DNA of 64,000 nucleotides from Notamacropus eugenii (GCF_028372415.1 NC_092879.1:100913828-100977827); one strand, 5' to 3'; positions 20,050 through 31,500 are shown, counted from the first letter of the stretch. Notes: generated by a model not told the origin, from the sequence alone. Translations and numbers: made by a program.

Positions 20050-21600
20050 TAGAGGAATGAGCAACCAAAAAAAAGGATCCTACCATAGAGAGTTATTATG
20101 GTAACAGGGATGCTTAAGACACAAACTCAAAAGAAAAAGACTCCAAAACATCTACAAGCAAAGCCTGAAAGAAAAACACAGCTTGGGTAAAAACTCAAGT
20201 AGAATTCCTAGAAGAGAAGATGCAAGAGTTTTTCTTTTTTTAAAGAGGTAAAAATGATTTCATAAATGAAATGAGAGGACTGGAGGAAACAATTGAAATG
20301 AGAGTGCCAGGGGGAAAGTGGGAAAAATTGAGAGTTATGGAAGAAAGAATTGAAAAGGCAATTAATAGGTTGCCACAAGAGATACAAGATTTTACTCAAG
20401 CAACAGACTTTTTGAAAATGAATGGACCACCTACATGTGCAAAAATATTTCTAGCAGCCCTTTTCGAGGTGGCAAAATATTGGAAACTGAGGGGATGCCC
20501 GTCAATTGGGGAATGGCTGAACAAGCTGTAATATGTGAATATAATAGAATGCTATAGTGCAATAAGAAATAATGAGCAGGATGATTTTAGAAAAACCTGG
20601 AAAGACTTGTACGAACAGATGCAAAGTGAAATGAGCAGAACCAAGAAAACATTGTACACAGTATCAGCAACATCGTGTGATGATCAACTATGAATGACTC
20701 AGCTCTTCTCAGCAGCACAATGGTCCAAGACAAGTACAAATGACTCACGAAGGAAAATGCTATCCACATCCAGAGAAAGAACCGATGGACTCTGAACGCA
20801 GATCGAAGCATATTTTTTTCACTTTATTCTTTTTCATGGTTTTTATCCTTTTGATCTGTTTCTTCCTTCACAACTGTGACTAATAGGGAAATGTGTTTTA
20901 CATGATAGCACATGTATAACCTATATCAAATTGCTTACCATTTTTGGAAGAGGAGAGGGGAGGGACGGAGAAAAATTTGGAACTCAAAATTGTGTAAAAA
21001 TGGATGCTAAAAATTGTCTTGACATGTAATTGGGGAAAAAAGAAAATACTTTAGTTTTTTTTTAAATCACAATGGGCCAAATAGAAGTTAATAATGCCAG
21101 GTAATGACATGACAGGTAATGAATGACAGGTAATGTCCCAAACAAAGTCAAAAGACCATAAAAAATAAAAGAAAATGTAAGGTCTTTCATAACAAAAACA
21201 ACTGACCTAGAAAACATGTCAAGGAAAGATCATTTAAGAGTCTGGACTACCTGAAAATACATGACCAAAAAAAAGAACCTACACATCATATTTCAAGAGA
21301 TTAGAAAAGAATATTGCCCAACTCTGTTAGACTCAGAGAACAAAATGAAAATAGAAAGAAGTCACAGTCACCTCCTAAGAGAAATCACAAAATAGAGACT
21401 CTTAAGAACAGATAGGCAAAATCTGAAGCTTTCAGGTCAAATAAAAAAATACAGAAAGTGGCCAGAAAAAGAAGAGCTAAAGTACCAAGGAGCCACCGTC
21501 AGGATCACATAAGATTTAGCGGCTATCACTTTAAATAAGTTGAGAGCATAAAATAGAAATGTTTTGATGAGTTTAAAAGAATAAAGGAAAGGGAGGGGAA
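20050..21600 (+). mobile_element. Old L1 5' UTR/ORF1 remnant split by a younger L1 3' end
   Basis: 20050-20436 resembles the ORF1 start region (compare 27690-27850). 21070-21600 continues with ORF1 mid and late wording (ACTGACCTAGAAAACATGTC, TCACATAAGATTTAGCGGCT). The middle is a separate L1 3' end. All frames are broken. Confidence 0.65.
20437..21060 (+). mobile_element. 5'-truncated L1 3' end
   Basis: It contains GGGGATGCCCGTCAATTGGG, GAATGGCTGAACAAGCTG, AACCTGGAAAGACTTGTACG, GAACCGATGGACTCTGAACG and ATGTATAACCTATATCAAAT, ending in an A-rich tail. This is the common marsupial L1 3' UTR order. A short GAAAAT-type repeat at both ends may be a target-site duplication but is too short to be sure. 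Confidence 0.8.
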
Positions 21601-21754
21601 AAGAAAAAGGAGAGGAGGGATGGGGATTATCTCACATAACTGGGGTGCACAAGTAGCACAAGCAAAAGACTATACAAGGAGGAAGCAGGCAACATTTCAA
21701 CCTCATTTTCATCGGAACTAGTCAAAGGAAGAAAGATACACACAAAGAAGAGAG

Positions 21755-21903
21755 AGAAAGAGAGACGGAGGGAGACAGAGGGAGAGAGGGAGAGACAGAG
21801 AGACAGAGGAAGACAGACAGACAGACAGAGAGAGACAGAGACAGACACACAAGGAGAGAGAGAGACAGACAGACAGAGACAAAGAGAGACAGAGACAGAG
21901 ACG

Positions 21904-21965
<62 letters not shown>
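21755..21965. repeat. GA/GACA-rich tract followed by (GT)n
   Basis: A purine-rich region of GAGA and GACA units (21755-21902) passes directly into about 27 GT dinucleotides (21906-21964). The SVSVSL- and CVCVCV-type frames here are repeat artefacts. Confidence 0.95.
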
Positions 21966-21967
<2 letters not shown>

Positions 21968-22089
21968 GGGTCAGAGAGAGGGGAGCAGAAGCAGAATGCA
22001 TCAGACTCAGAGCACTGGTACTGAAGACATTTCTCTGCGTGTGTGGTGGGGGGACCGGGCAGAAACTCTGATAAACTCTATGATCAACA

Positions 22090-22325
22090 TGAATTAAAGA
22101 GGACTTCTGATGAAACGTGCTCCCTGTCTCCTGACAGAGAAATGAGGGACTCAGGCTGCAAATTGAGACTTTTTTTTGATAAGACCAAGGTGGGGATTTG
22201 TTTTGCTTGACTATGCATATTTGTTACAAGTATTTTATTTTCTTTATTTTTTCAACTGGGGAGAAGAAAGAGAGGGAAGGTAGATTTCCAAACATTGAAA
22301 AATATAAAATTAATTTTTAAAGAAA
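22090..22325 (+). mobile_element. LINE 3' tail
   Basis: GAGGACTTCTGATGAAACGT ... TTGCTTGACTATGCATATTT ... TTCAACTGGGGAGAAG matches the tail at 6040-6265. Non-coding. Confidence 0.6.
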
Positions 22326-23434
22326 GAGGCTGTAGATTGAACTACACCTAAGTCTCAACTCGGCAGGCTGGCTTCCAACCTCATCATTCAACTGAAACTG
22401 CTCCCTCCAAAGTTACCAGTGAACTCCCAAATGCCAAAGCAAATGGCCTTTTTTCACTCTTCTTTCCTCTTGATCTCTCTGCGGCCTTTGACATTTCTAA
22501 TCAAACTTTTCTCCTTGATACTTTCTTCTTTCTAGTCTTTCATGACACTTCTCCTTCCTAGTTCTCTTTGTACCTGTCTGACCTTTCCTTCTCAGTCTCC
22601 TTTCCTGGATCGTAAACCACGTCATGCCTGCTAAACAGGGCCATTACCCAGGTCTCTTTCCTGGGCCTTCTGGTCTTGCCCTCTATGCCATCTCATTTGG
22701 TGATCTCATCAACACCTGCAGATTTAACTATTATGTCTATGGAGATGATTCTCTGCTCTATTTTTCCAACAATAACTTGTCTCATGATCTCCTGTCTTGC
22801 ATCTCCAACTGCCTATTGGATCCACTGCCTAAGTGGATGTCTCATCTTAAACTCAACATGTCCAAAGTAGAACTCATCTTTTCCCCAAACCCTGCCCCCT
22901 TCCTAACTTCTCTCTTATTGTTAGGGGCACCACCATCATCCCAGTCATCCAGGCTCACGACCTTGGTGTCATCCTCCAGTCCTCTGTCTCATCCTCCATG
23001 TCCAGTTAATTGCCAAACCCTGACATTCCTTCTCTCCTTTGACACTACTGCTCCCCTGGTACAGACTCTCTTCTCATCATGCCCGGACTACTGCAGTAAC
23101 CTGTCCACTGTTCTCCCTGTGCTAAGTCTCTCCCCACTCCAGTCCACCCTCAGCACAAGTCTGAACACATTCTCCTCCCTCTGCCCGGAGCCCAACTCAG
23201 TAAAGTCTAGTGGCTCCCTATTGCCTTCAGTATCAAATAGAAAATCCTCTGTTTGGCTTTTAAAGCATTTCCTAACCTGACTCCTTTCTTACTTTCCCAT
23301 ATTCTTACACTAGTCTTCTCATTTACTCCACAACGCATTGAAGCTGGTGTCCTTGCTGCTGTTCATCATACACAACACTCCATCTCTCAGCTCCAGACAT
23401 TTTCCCTGGCTATCTCCCATGCCTGGAATGTTCT

Positions 23435-23594
23435 TCCTCCTCCTCCTCCTCCTCCTCCTCCTCCTCCTCCTCCTCCTCCTCCTCCTCCTCCTCCTCCTCC
23501 TCCTCCTCCTCCTCCTCCTCCTCCTTCTTCTTCTTCTTCTTCTTCTTCTTCTTCTTCTTCTTCTTCTTCTTCTTCTTCTTCTTCTTCTTCTTCT
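23435..23594. repeat. (CCT)n then (TTC)n compound triplet repeat
   Basis: About 30 CCT/TCC triplets (23435-23524) change abruptly to about 23 pure TTC triplets (23525-23594). The 80-110-residue poly-Leu, poly-Pro and poly-Arg frames are artefacts. The pure TTC part is a GAA/TTC repeat of the kind able to form triplex DNA. Confidence 0.95.
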
Positions 23595-23637
23595 CTCTCT
23601 CATCTTCCTGCTTCTTTCAAGTCCCAGTTAAAATTTT

Positions 23638-24105
23638 ATCTTCCTTTTCTTTTATTTAATAGTATTTTATTTTTTCCCAATTACATGCAAAGATAGTTTT
23701 CAACATTCATCTTTGTAAGATTTTGAGTTCCAAATTTTTCTCCCTCCCTCCCCCCTCCTCAGGACAACAAGCAATCTAATATAGGTTATATATGTACAAT
23801 CATGTTAAGCATGTTTCCACATTAGTCATGATGTGAAGACTCAGAACAAAAGGGAAAATCACGAGAAAGAAAAAGCAAAAACCAAAAAAAAGTGAAAATA
23901 ATCTGCTTTGATCTGCATTCAGACTCCATGGTTTTCTCTGGTTGTGGTCAGAATTTTCCATAATGAGTCCCTTGGGATTGTCCTTTGCATTGCAAAGTCT
24001 ATAATAGTCGATCATCACACACTGTGGCCGTTACTGTGTACAATGTTCTCCTGGTTCTGCTCACTTCACTCAGCATCAGTTCATGTAAGTCTTTCCAGGT
24101 TGAAA
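23638..24105 (-). mobile_element. L1 3' end inserted antisense into the L2 copy
   Basis: Read on the minus strand it has AACCTGGAAAGACTTACATG, GAACTGATGCTGAGTGAAGT, ATGATCGACTATTATAGACT and a long A-rich tail. The flanks AAAATTTTATCTTC and GAAACTTTACCTTC look like a diverged target-site duplication. L2 wording on the two sides joins (…TTATCTTCC / CTTCTACAGGAAG). Confidence 0.7.
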
Positions 24106-24244
24106 CTTTACCTTCTACAGGAAGTATTTCAAGATCTCCCTTAATGTTGATGCTTTCCCTCTATTGATTCTCTCCAATTTGCCCAGTCTATATCCTTGAA
24201 CATAGCTGTTTGTACAGAGTTGCTTGCATATTGTCTCTCTCCAA

Positions 24245-24366
24245 AGGAGAATGGATTGGAGGACGGAAAGACTGGAGGCAGGAAGATCAATTCCAAGGGC
24301 ATTGCCATAGTCGGTGTAAGAGGTGATTAGAACCTGGAGTCGTGCGGTGGCTGTGTACATGTAGAG
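24245..24366 (-). mobile_element. Antisense L2 fragment
   Basis: GGATTGGAGGACGGAAAGAC ... ATTGCCATAGTCGGTGTAAG ... GTGGCTGTGTACATGTAGAG is antisense L2 ORF2 wording (GACTATTGCAATAG-type region). It sits inside a sense L2 copy and abuts the inverted repeat. Confidence 0.65.
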
Positions 24367-24481
24367 AAGGGCTTGGATGAATGAGATGAGATGGACTTAG
24401 AATGGATGTCTGTTAGAGATGAGATGGTGTTAGAGCTGACATCCATTCGAAGTCCATCTCATCTCATTCATCCAAGCCCTT
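24367..24481. repeat. Inverted repeat, 44-bp arms, 27-bp loop
   Basis: 24367-24410 and 24438-24481 are reverse complements at 43 of 44 positions (the mismatch is TTAGAAT versus TTCGAAT). The loop is 24411-24437. Pairing stops immediately outside the arms. It would fold as a long hairpin in either RNA or single-stranded DNA. No transcript evidence is available from sequence alone. Confidence 0.95.
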
Positions 24482-24929
24482 GAACTGGGGGTAAGCAAAG
24501 ACGAAAGGTCACAAGGATGGCCTCAAAGGTTGTAGCAGAGAGGATATGGTGAGGCCCTTGCACCATGGCCTCCATGCGCCTCTTTACTGTTTCATCCTTT
24601 TCTTTGTACTCAAAGCACCTGGTACATGATACATACTTCATAAATGATAGTCAAATTGAATGAAATTTTGTAGTCAAAATTGGCTGCAGAAGCACAGAAC
24701 AGCAAGAATTCAGGAAGCATCATTCCATCCTGCCAATTAAAGCACTTATTAAATACTCACTGTGTATAGAGCTGTCTTGTAATGGGCATTATGGAGAGAT
24801 AGAGAAGAAATTGTGATCAGTGCTAATGGAACGGATGGGGATGACTCAAAACAGGAGAGTCCAAAAGGCACATAGAGCTGCATCTGTAATGAAAATCCAG
24901 GTTTTGTTTTTCTGACAAATGTCCCTGCC

Positions 24930-25260
24930 TAATATAGTTTGCTTACCAAGGCAAAAGCTCATTGTTTTCATGTCAATATTCTCCTGGCTATGCTATATGG
25001 CTGCAATTCATGGATCACTGTGTTCTCCAAAGAATCCAAGTTGGAGGTTACCCAAAGGGCAATAGAGCGATGCATGGTGGGCATGAGCTGGCTGCAGCTT
25101 ATTACAAAGAATGACTTGTGTGAGAGAGGTGGTATAAAAGACCATACTTAGGGAAAGGAGATGTGCTGGTCCAGGTCCAGTCAGTGAGGGATGACAGATA
25201 CATTGCTTCAGGGCTGTGCTGGAATCCACCAAATACTCAAAGATCCAGGAAAAAGGAAGG
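24930..25260 (+). mobile_element. RTE/BovB-like ORF2 C-terminal remnant
   Basis: The frame reads LLAMLYGCNSWI...LEVTQRAIERCMVGMSW...NDLCERGGIKD. It parallels the RTE-type order LLYGCETWT, then LE.AQR..ERCMLGIS, then (N)EDIR.RTGVKD. Further indels follow. It is probably a piece of the same kind of element as 18861-19370. Confidence 0.6.
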
Positions 25261-25394
25261 CTTTTGGAACACTGGGGAGATCAGAGCTGGTTTTTTAGAA
25301 AGATGTGCATGAGGAGCCTCCTGGATGAGAAGGCAGGATAGATGCTGCTCTATACAGTAGGCTGAAGTACCTAGATCTAGTCAAGTAGCAAATA

Positions 25395-25500
25395 CAGGAA
25401 TCATAGACCATCTGAACTGAAAGTCATTGTGAATCATCTAATCTGGCATTCCTGTCTAATAGAGAAGAAAACTGACACCCAGAAACTGAAATTGACTTTT
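25395..25500 (-). mobile_element. MIR antisense fragment
   Basis: The order GAATCATAGACCATCTGAAC, TCATCTAATCTGGCATTCCT, AGAAGAAAACTGACACCCAG matches the antisense MIR tail. Confidence 0.5.
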
Positions 25501-25739
25501 CAATCAATTCTGCAACTTTAACCATGTGGCTCATTTTGCAATATTGTTTGTGACAGCGCATTTTTCCCCTTCGAGTACCTTCATCAGGGGCAGCTGCAAA
25601 AATTGTTCTCATCAAAATTTTGTGGAGATTAGAAAGTAGCCATATGGATCCATGGTTGCTGATATTTCCTTAGTCACCCCTGGGGGTGGAGATAATGTTT
25701 GTGAATTTTTCCCCCAAGAGTTTAGTCCCCAACCCTATG

Positions 25740-26870
25740 AAAATATGTTCCAAATCACTACTAAGAGAAATTTAAAAATTAAAATTTCTTATTAATTAAT
25801 TTCAATTAAAATTAAAAAAATCTGAGAATTTACTTCATACTCAGCAAATGAGCAAATATGTCAAAAGATGGAAACAGTCAATGTTAGAGAGACTATGGAA
25901 ATATGGGCACACTGATATACTGTCAGTGGTATTGTGAATTGGTTTAATCATTCTAGAAAGCAATTTGTGAAAAGTCACTAAATCCTTCATACTCTTGAAC
26001 CCAGCAGTCTCACAAATGGGCATGCACTCCAAGAAAGCCCAAGACAGAAGAAAGATTTTACATATATTGAAATGGTCATAGCAAAGAAATCCAGAAATTA
26101 AGTGGGTGTTCATTACTGTACAGTTAAAATGAAGAATATACTGTGAAAGTGAGAATTGGTAGAACCATTCTGGAAAGCAATTTGGAACAGCTTTCCCAAC
26201 AAACCCCCCATCCCCACCCCATGACTGAACTGTGCATACCCTTTGAATCAGTGATACCACTATTAGGTCTACACCCCAAAGAGATCAAAGAAATAGGAAA
26301 AGTACCAGGAGGTATTGAGAAATGTGGAACAATGTTCCTTCTGGGGAAAAAAAAAAACTGTACACATGACAAACTCTGAACGCTTTCTTAAGTATAAACA
26401 ATGAACTAAAGGATAAATCAAACCATGGTTTGTGAGATTTTTGTTGCTTGTTTGTAGTTTTTGATGATTTCCAAGGTGTAAATGGTCCCACTGAAAATTT
26501 AATGATATATTTGGCTTTCAAAGCTGGTTACAGCTGGTTCCTTTACTCTTCTGAAATGGACTTAAACATGCAAAAATATTTATAGTAGCTTTTTTTGTAA
26601 TGGCAAATAACTGGAAACAAAGGGGGATGACAACCAATTGTGGTAAATGACTGTAAAGAACACTATTGTGCTATAAAAAATGACAAAAGGAATGGTTTCA
26701 GAAAAACTTGGGAAGACTTGCATGAAGTGATACAGACTAAAATAAACAGAATCAAGAGCACAATTTACACAACAACATTGTGAAGACAACACTGAAAGAA
26801 TTAAAAACACTAACTAATGAATGGAATGACCAACCATGAATCCAGAGGATTGATGACAAAACGTGCTACT
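25740..26870 (+). mobile_element. Two successive L1 3'-region copies
   Basis: 25740-26120 runs through AGAAAGCAATTTGTGAAAAG and TGAACCCAGCAGTCTCACAA. 26135-26870 then starts again at the same place in the element (TGAGAATTGGTAGAACCATT, GGAAAGCAATTTGGAACAGC) and continues to GACCAACCATGAATCCAGAG. Both are in sense orientation and non-coding. Confidence 0.65.
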
Positions 26871-26879
26871 CACTCCCAG

Positions 26880-29073
26880 GAACAGAGTCAAGATGTTGGA
26901 GTAGAGAAAGCACTCCACTGAGCTCTCCCAACATTACCCTCCAAACAACATTAAACTAATGCCTCCAATCAAATTCAGGACTGGGGAAGTAAAAAAACAA
27001 AAAGATCAGAGTGAGATATTCATAGGAGGTTCAAAAAAAGATCTGTGACATGGGGGAGGAGGCTGGCCCCCACTGGTGGGACTAGGTGGTAGTGACAGAA
27101 GCAGCAACAGCTTCAGGAACTTTGAGCCAGAGATAGTAAGAGGACCTGGCAACTGGTCAGAAATTATAGGGGACCCCTGTGCTAGCACTGGACACAGGAC
27201 CAAATGCGGTCTGGCAACCCCATTGCCTATACCTACTTCTGGGTCATAGTACAAAGGTAGAGAGGAACACTTTCAGTCAAGTGGACACTCCCTCTGCCCA
27301 CCCTGAAGGGCAATATTACTTCCCATCACAAAGGGAAGAGGGGCCCTAAGGAGCAGAATGAATTGTAATCCCAAGGGATCAGGGACCCTTCCTTGGTAAA
27401 GACCAGACTCCAGACTAAAAGCGACTCCAAAACTCCTCTTCCCAGATCACACCACCTTGGGAACACATAAAACCTCCAAACCTCCAGAACTAACTCTGAA
27501 AACAGCACTGTGAAAAAACCTGAAGTTTAAGACAGTGCTCCTCCTCCTTCTCACTCCCTATCCCCCACCATACACGCACCAGGAAAAAAGCCCAAAATTA
27601 ACATTAACTTTCTAAATCAAGAAATAGGGTGAAAAATGAGCAAATGACAACAAAACCTGACAATAAAAAAGTACTATGGTAAAAGGGAAGATCAATAAAC
27701 AAACTCAGAAGAAGACAAAATTGCTATAAGCAAATCCTTAAAGAAAAATGTGGATTGGACACAAGACCAACAAGAATTCCCGGAAGAGCTCAAAAAGGAT
27801 TTTAAAAATCAAATAGTAGTGGCAGAAGAAAAGTTAGATAAAGAAACAAAAGCAAAAGAAGAAAATTATAAAAAGACAGTGGCGTAGTATGAGACACATA
27901 AAAATGTTGAAGAAAATAACACCTTAAAAAATGGAATTGATCAGATGGAAAAAGAGGTATAATAATTCATGAATGAAAATAACTCTTTAAAAAGCTGAAT
28001 TGGTCAAAGAGGGAAAGGGATACAAAAGCTTACTAGAGAAAATAATTCCTTAGAAATTAGAATTGGTCAAGTGGAAGCTAATGACTTCAGGAGACATCAA
28101 GAGATAATCAAAACCAAAAGAATGAAAAAAAATAGAAGAAAATGTGAAATATCTCATAGGAAAAACAACTGACCTGGAAAGCATATTGAGGAGAAATAAA
28201 TTAAGAATTATTGGGTTATCTAAAAGCCATGATCAAAGTAAGTGACTAGAAATCATATTTCAAGGAATTATCAAGGAAAGCTACCTTGATATCCTAGAAC
28301 CAGAGAGTAAGATAGAAATTGAAAAAATTCACCAATCATCATCTGAAGGAGATCACAAAATGAAAACTCCCAGGAATATTATAGTCAAATTCTAGAGGTC
28401 CCAGATCAAGAAGAAAATACTTCAAACATTCAGAAAAAAAAAAAACTATTCAAATACCGTGGAGTTGCAGTCAATACCAGACAAGATTTAGCAGCTACTG
28501 CATTAATGAAGCAGAGGGCTTGAAATATAATATTTCAAAAGGTGAAAGAGCTGGGATTGCTACCAAGAATAATCTGCCTAGCAAAACTGAGTATAATCCT
28601 TCCAGGGGAAAAAAATGGGCATTCAATGAAATAAAGAACTTTTAAGCATCCCTGATGAAAAGACCAGAGCTGCATAGAAAATTTGACTTTCAAAACACAA
28701 GACTCAAAAGTAACATGAAAAGGTAAACATGAAAGAGAAATCATAAAGGACTCAATAAGGGTAAATTGTTTACCTTTCAATATGAGAAGATGATACATGT
28801 ATCTTCTAAGCACTTTATCATTATTAGGGTAGTTAGAAGGATTCTATATAGAAAGAGGGTGTGGGAGTGAGTCAATTATGTTGGGATGATGTAAAAAAAA
28901 ATGGATAGAGGGGAACGAGAGATGTCCTAGAAGAAGAGGGAAGGGAGAGGAAGAATGGGAAAAATAATCTCACATAAAAGAGCTACACAAGGTAGAGCTT
29001 TTAAAGTTGGAGGGGAATGTAGGGGAGTGCAGCACTGGAACCTCAGTTGTATCTAAATTGGTTCAAAGAGGGA

Positions 29074-29111
<38 letters not shown>

Positions 29112-29690
29112 TCAATTGGCAATAGAAATCTGAGAAGTAAGAGGAGAAAGGGATAAGAGAAAGGAGGGAGGTGATAAAAGGAAGGGCAGACAGAAGAAGG
29201 CAATGGTCAGAAGCAAAACATTTTACAGGAGAACAAAATAAAAAGAGAGAAGAATAAATAGAAGGAAACAAGACAAAAGCAAAAGCACAGTTCAGAATCC
29301 TAACTCTGAATGTGAGTGGTGACCTCACCCATAAAACACAGGTGAATAGTAGAATGGATTAGAAACCAGAATCCAACAATATGCTGTTTACAAGAAACAT
29401 GCTTGAAACAGAAAGACACACACAGGTAAAACAAGGGGCTGAAGCAAGGATAGCAATCAGGTTGTCAGACAAAGCAAAAACAAAAGGAGATGTAATTAAA
29501 AGGAACAAACAGGGAAACTTAATCTTGTTAAAAAGGCACCATAATTGAAGTAATATCAATACTAAACAGATACGCAGCAAATGACATAGCATCTAAATTC
29601 TTAGAGGAAAAGTTAAATGAGTCACAGGAGGAAATAAAGAGTAAAACTAGTAGGGGACGTTAACCTCCCCCTATCAGAGCTAGATAAAAG
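26880..29690 (+). mobile_element. L1 5' half (5' UTR, ORF1, start of ORF2)
   Basis: AAGATGTTGGAGTAGAGAAA near 26890 is the L1 5' end. 26880-27690 is 5' UTR, about 27690-28690 is a decayed ORF1 (AAGAGCTCAAAAAGGATTTT ... AGAGCTGCATAGAAAATTTG), and a CA-containing spacer follows. At 29290 the endonuclease start appears (ACTCTGAATGTGAGTGG, CAATATGCTGTTTACAAGAA = CCLQE-type, GGGGACGTTAACCTCC = GDVN-type). It stops near 29690, so the reverse transcriptase and 3' end are missing. Confidence 0.75.
29077..29109. repeat. (CA)n microsatellite
   Basis: About 16 CA dinucleotides lie in the L1 spacer between ORF1 and ORF2. Confidence 0.95.
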
Positions 29691-30204
29691 ATGAGTAAAC
29701 TGAGCATCAGAAAGGGCTATTATTAAGCCTTCACTATTGCACAACTATCCTTTTTTCTTCTCTGATTGGCTTTCTATCCCAACCTACCCTCCTCAGCATC
29801 TGTACTAAACCTTCATTCCTTAAACAACCTACACTGTTCCTAACCCCTTCCTTCTAAGTGGAGGAATTCACCAAATACTTCTGAAAGGGTAGGCTTTATA
29901 AAACCTCCCTGCCATTAATGGAATTACAGAAGGCCCAGCCAATTCTTCTGAATCAATCAATCAAAAGCGTAAAGTAGGTGAGAACAACTCATACAAATTA
30001 AGGAGGAGTGAGGTGCTTTGAGCATTAGATAAAAGATAGGTGATGATACATGTCCTTAGTCAGTCATTACAGGTGATTCCAGGAAATAGTTTGTGATTGA
30101 ATGAAAGAATCAGACAATTCTTGGGACTTTGTAGAACATAATGAGTCAACTGAGGCCCATGCATTCCAGCACCAGGCCAGTCTAGTGGAAAGTAGATCCC
30201 ACAA
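29691..30204. other. No recognisable feature
   Basis: Intergenic sequence lying between the end of the L1 copy and a GA-rich region. Nothing to annotate. Confidence 0.5.
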
Positions 30205-30304
30205 AGCCCCTGAGACAGAGAGAGACAGAGACAGAGGGAGGTGGGGAGAGAGGAGAGACAGAGAGAGACAAAGAGAAAGAGAAGAGAGACACACACAGAT
30301 GAGA

Positions 30305-30386
<82 letters not shown>

Positions 30387-30430
30387 CAGATAGGGAACAG
30401 AAAGACAGAGACACAGAGAGAGAGACAAAG
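30205..30430. repeat. GA-rich tract with pure (GA)n core
   Basis: A purine-rich region has an almost uninterrupted GA run at 30308-30384 (about 38 units). Its SLSLSL- and REREREL-type frames are artefacts. Confidence 0.95.
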
Positions 30431-30439
30431 TGACTTGAG

Positions 30440-30870
30440 GGATGGCGGTGGGGGAGATTGGATAGAGCTTCCCTTCTAATTCTGAATTTCTGATGCCATG
30501 ATTCTATGAATTGGGCTCTGTTTATCCTGGAGAAGACTCAGGCCAATGTGAGAGCTGCCTTCAAGTTTTTGACAGTCTGTCAGGTGAAACAAGGACTAGG
30601 TTGGTTCTCCTCAGCCCCAGACGGCAGAACTAGGGGCTATGAGTGGGGTGAGGTGAGGGTGGGGAGGTTACAGGTGGGGAGGCAGATTTATGGTCAACAT
30701 AAGGAAACCCCACCTTGAGTGGAATGGACCACCTGTGGAGGTCTTCAAAGCAGAGGCAGAATGGCCTCTTGTCAGGGTGGGGGGTGTAGAAGGGGCTCTG
30801 TTCAGATCTTGGTGGGGACAGATGGTCTCCTAGGTCCTTTTTAGCTCCCAGAATCTGGAATTTGGTGATC
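30440..30870 (+). mobile_element. CR1/L3 3' end
   Basis: The order CTGGAGAAGACTCAGGCCAA, AGCTGCCTTCAAGTTTTTGA, GACGGCAGAACTAGGGGCTA, GGAGGTCTTCAAAGCAGAGG is that of the CR1-related L3 3' end. Non-coding. Confidence 0.7.
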
Positions 30871-31139
30871 TGAAGTGGTTAGCTGAGGAGGCTTGGAGTG
30901 TTCTGAATTCCCTCCCTCTTGGATAAGTTTTCTGTGGCTCTGAGGAACTCAGTTGGTTTGCCTAGATGCTTACAGAGTTTGAATCTGTGAGGTAGATTCA
31001 CTGGGGCTGCTGGACCAGGTCATACGCAAACAGGATGGTGCAGCTTCAGGGAGCAGGAACCAATTGCTGCCAAAATGATTTCCTCTCAGGCCTGATTGCA
31101 CATTGTGACTGAATCCTCCTAAGGCCTTCCCCAAGATAT

Positions 31140-31500
31140 GAGATCATAAAATTTAGATCTACAAGAAACCTCGAAGGCCATATCATCCAACCTCTCCATT
31201 ATACAGCAGAAGAAAGTGAGGCCTGTAGTGAGGAAGGTACTTACCCCAGTCTCACAGCTAGTGAGTGGCAGAGCGGAGTTTGCACCCAGGTCATCCAACT
31301 GGAAATCCACTAATGTATTTGCATGGAAGATACTTAAAAATAACCAGGTGATCCTGGACAAGTAATTTAACCTCTGTCAGCCTCAATATCCTCAACTGTA
31401 AAATGAGGATAATAATATTCACATCCCAGGTTTGTTTTGGGATAAAATGAGATATTGTAAAACATTTTACAAATCTTAAAGTGCTATATAAGTGGGAGCA
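31140..31500. mobile_element. Antisense MIR followed by sense MIR
   Basis: 31140-31290 is antisense (TCATCCAACCTCTCCATTAT, CAGTCTCACAGCTAGTGAGT). 31320-31500 is sense (GGACAAGTAATTTAACCTCT, CCTCAACTGTAAAATGAGGA, AAGTGCTATATAAGTGGG). 31500-31620 (TTTATTAAGCACCTACTTTG) is another old repeat type that recurs at 39207-39300 and 52085-52160. Confidence 0.7.

Larger units (their letters stand above)
22340..24663 (+). mobile_element. L2 copy with RT and 3' end, interrupted three ways
   Basis: The coding remnant has an FxLDLSAAFD-like segment (22470-22500) and an RT catalytic-loop remnant (NYYVYGDDSLLYFSNN at 22720-22770). A KLNMSKVELIFSPNP-type segment (22850-22890) and the C-terminal PMPGMFFL-type segment near 23420 follow. 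A CCT/TTC repeat (23435-23594), an antisense L1 3' end (about 23638-24105) and an antisense L2/hairpin segment (24240-24590) interrupt it. The L2 3' terminus (TTTTCTTTGTACTCAAAGCA) resumes at 24590-24663. It is a decayed LINE with no function. Confidence 0.7.

Noticed and set aside
23319..23696. Poly-Leu, poly-Pro and poly-Arg frames
   Set aside because: They are translations of the CCT/TTC triplet repeat inside an L2 remnant.
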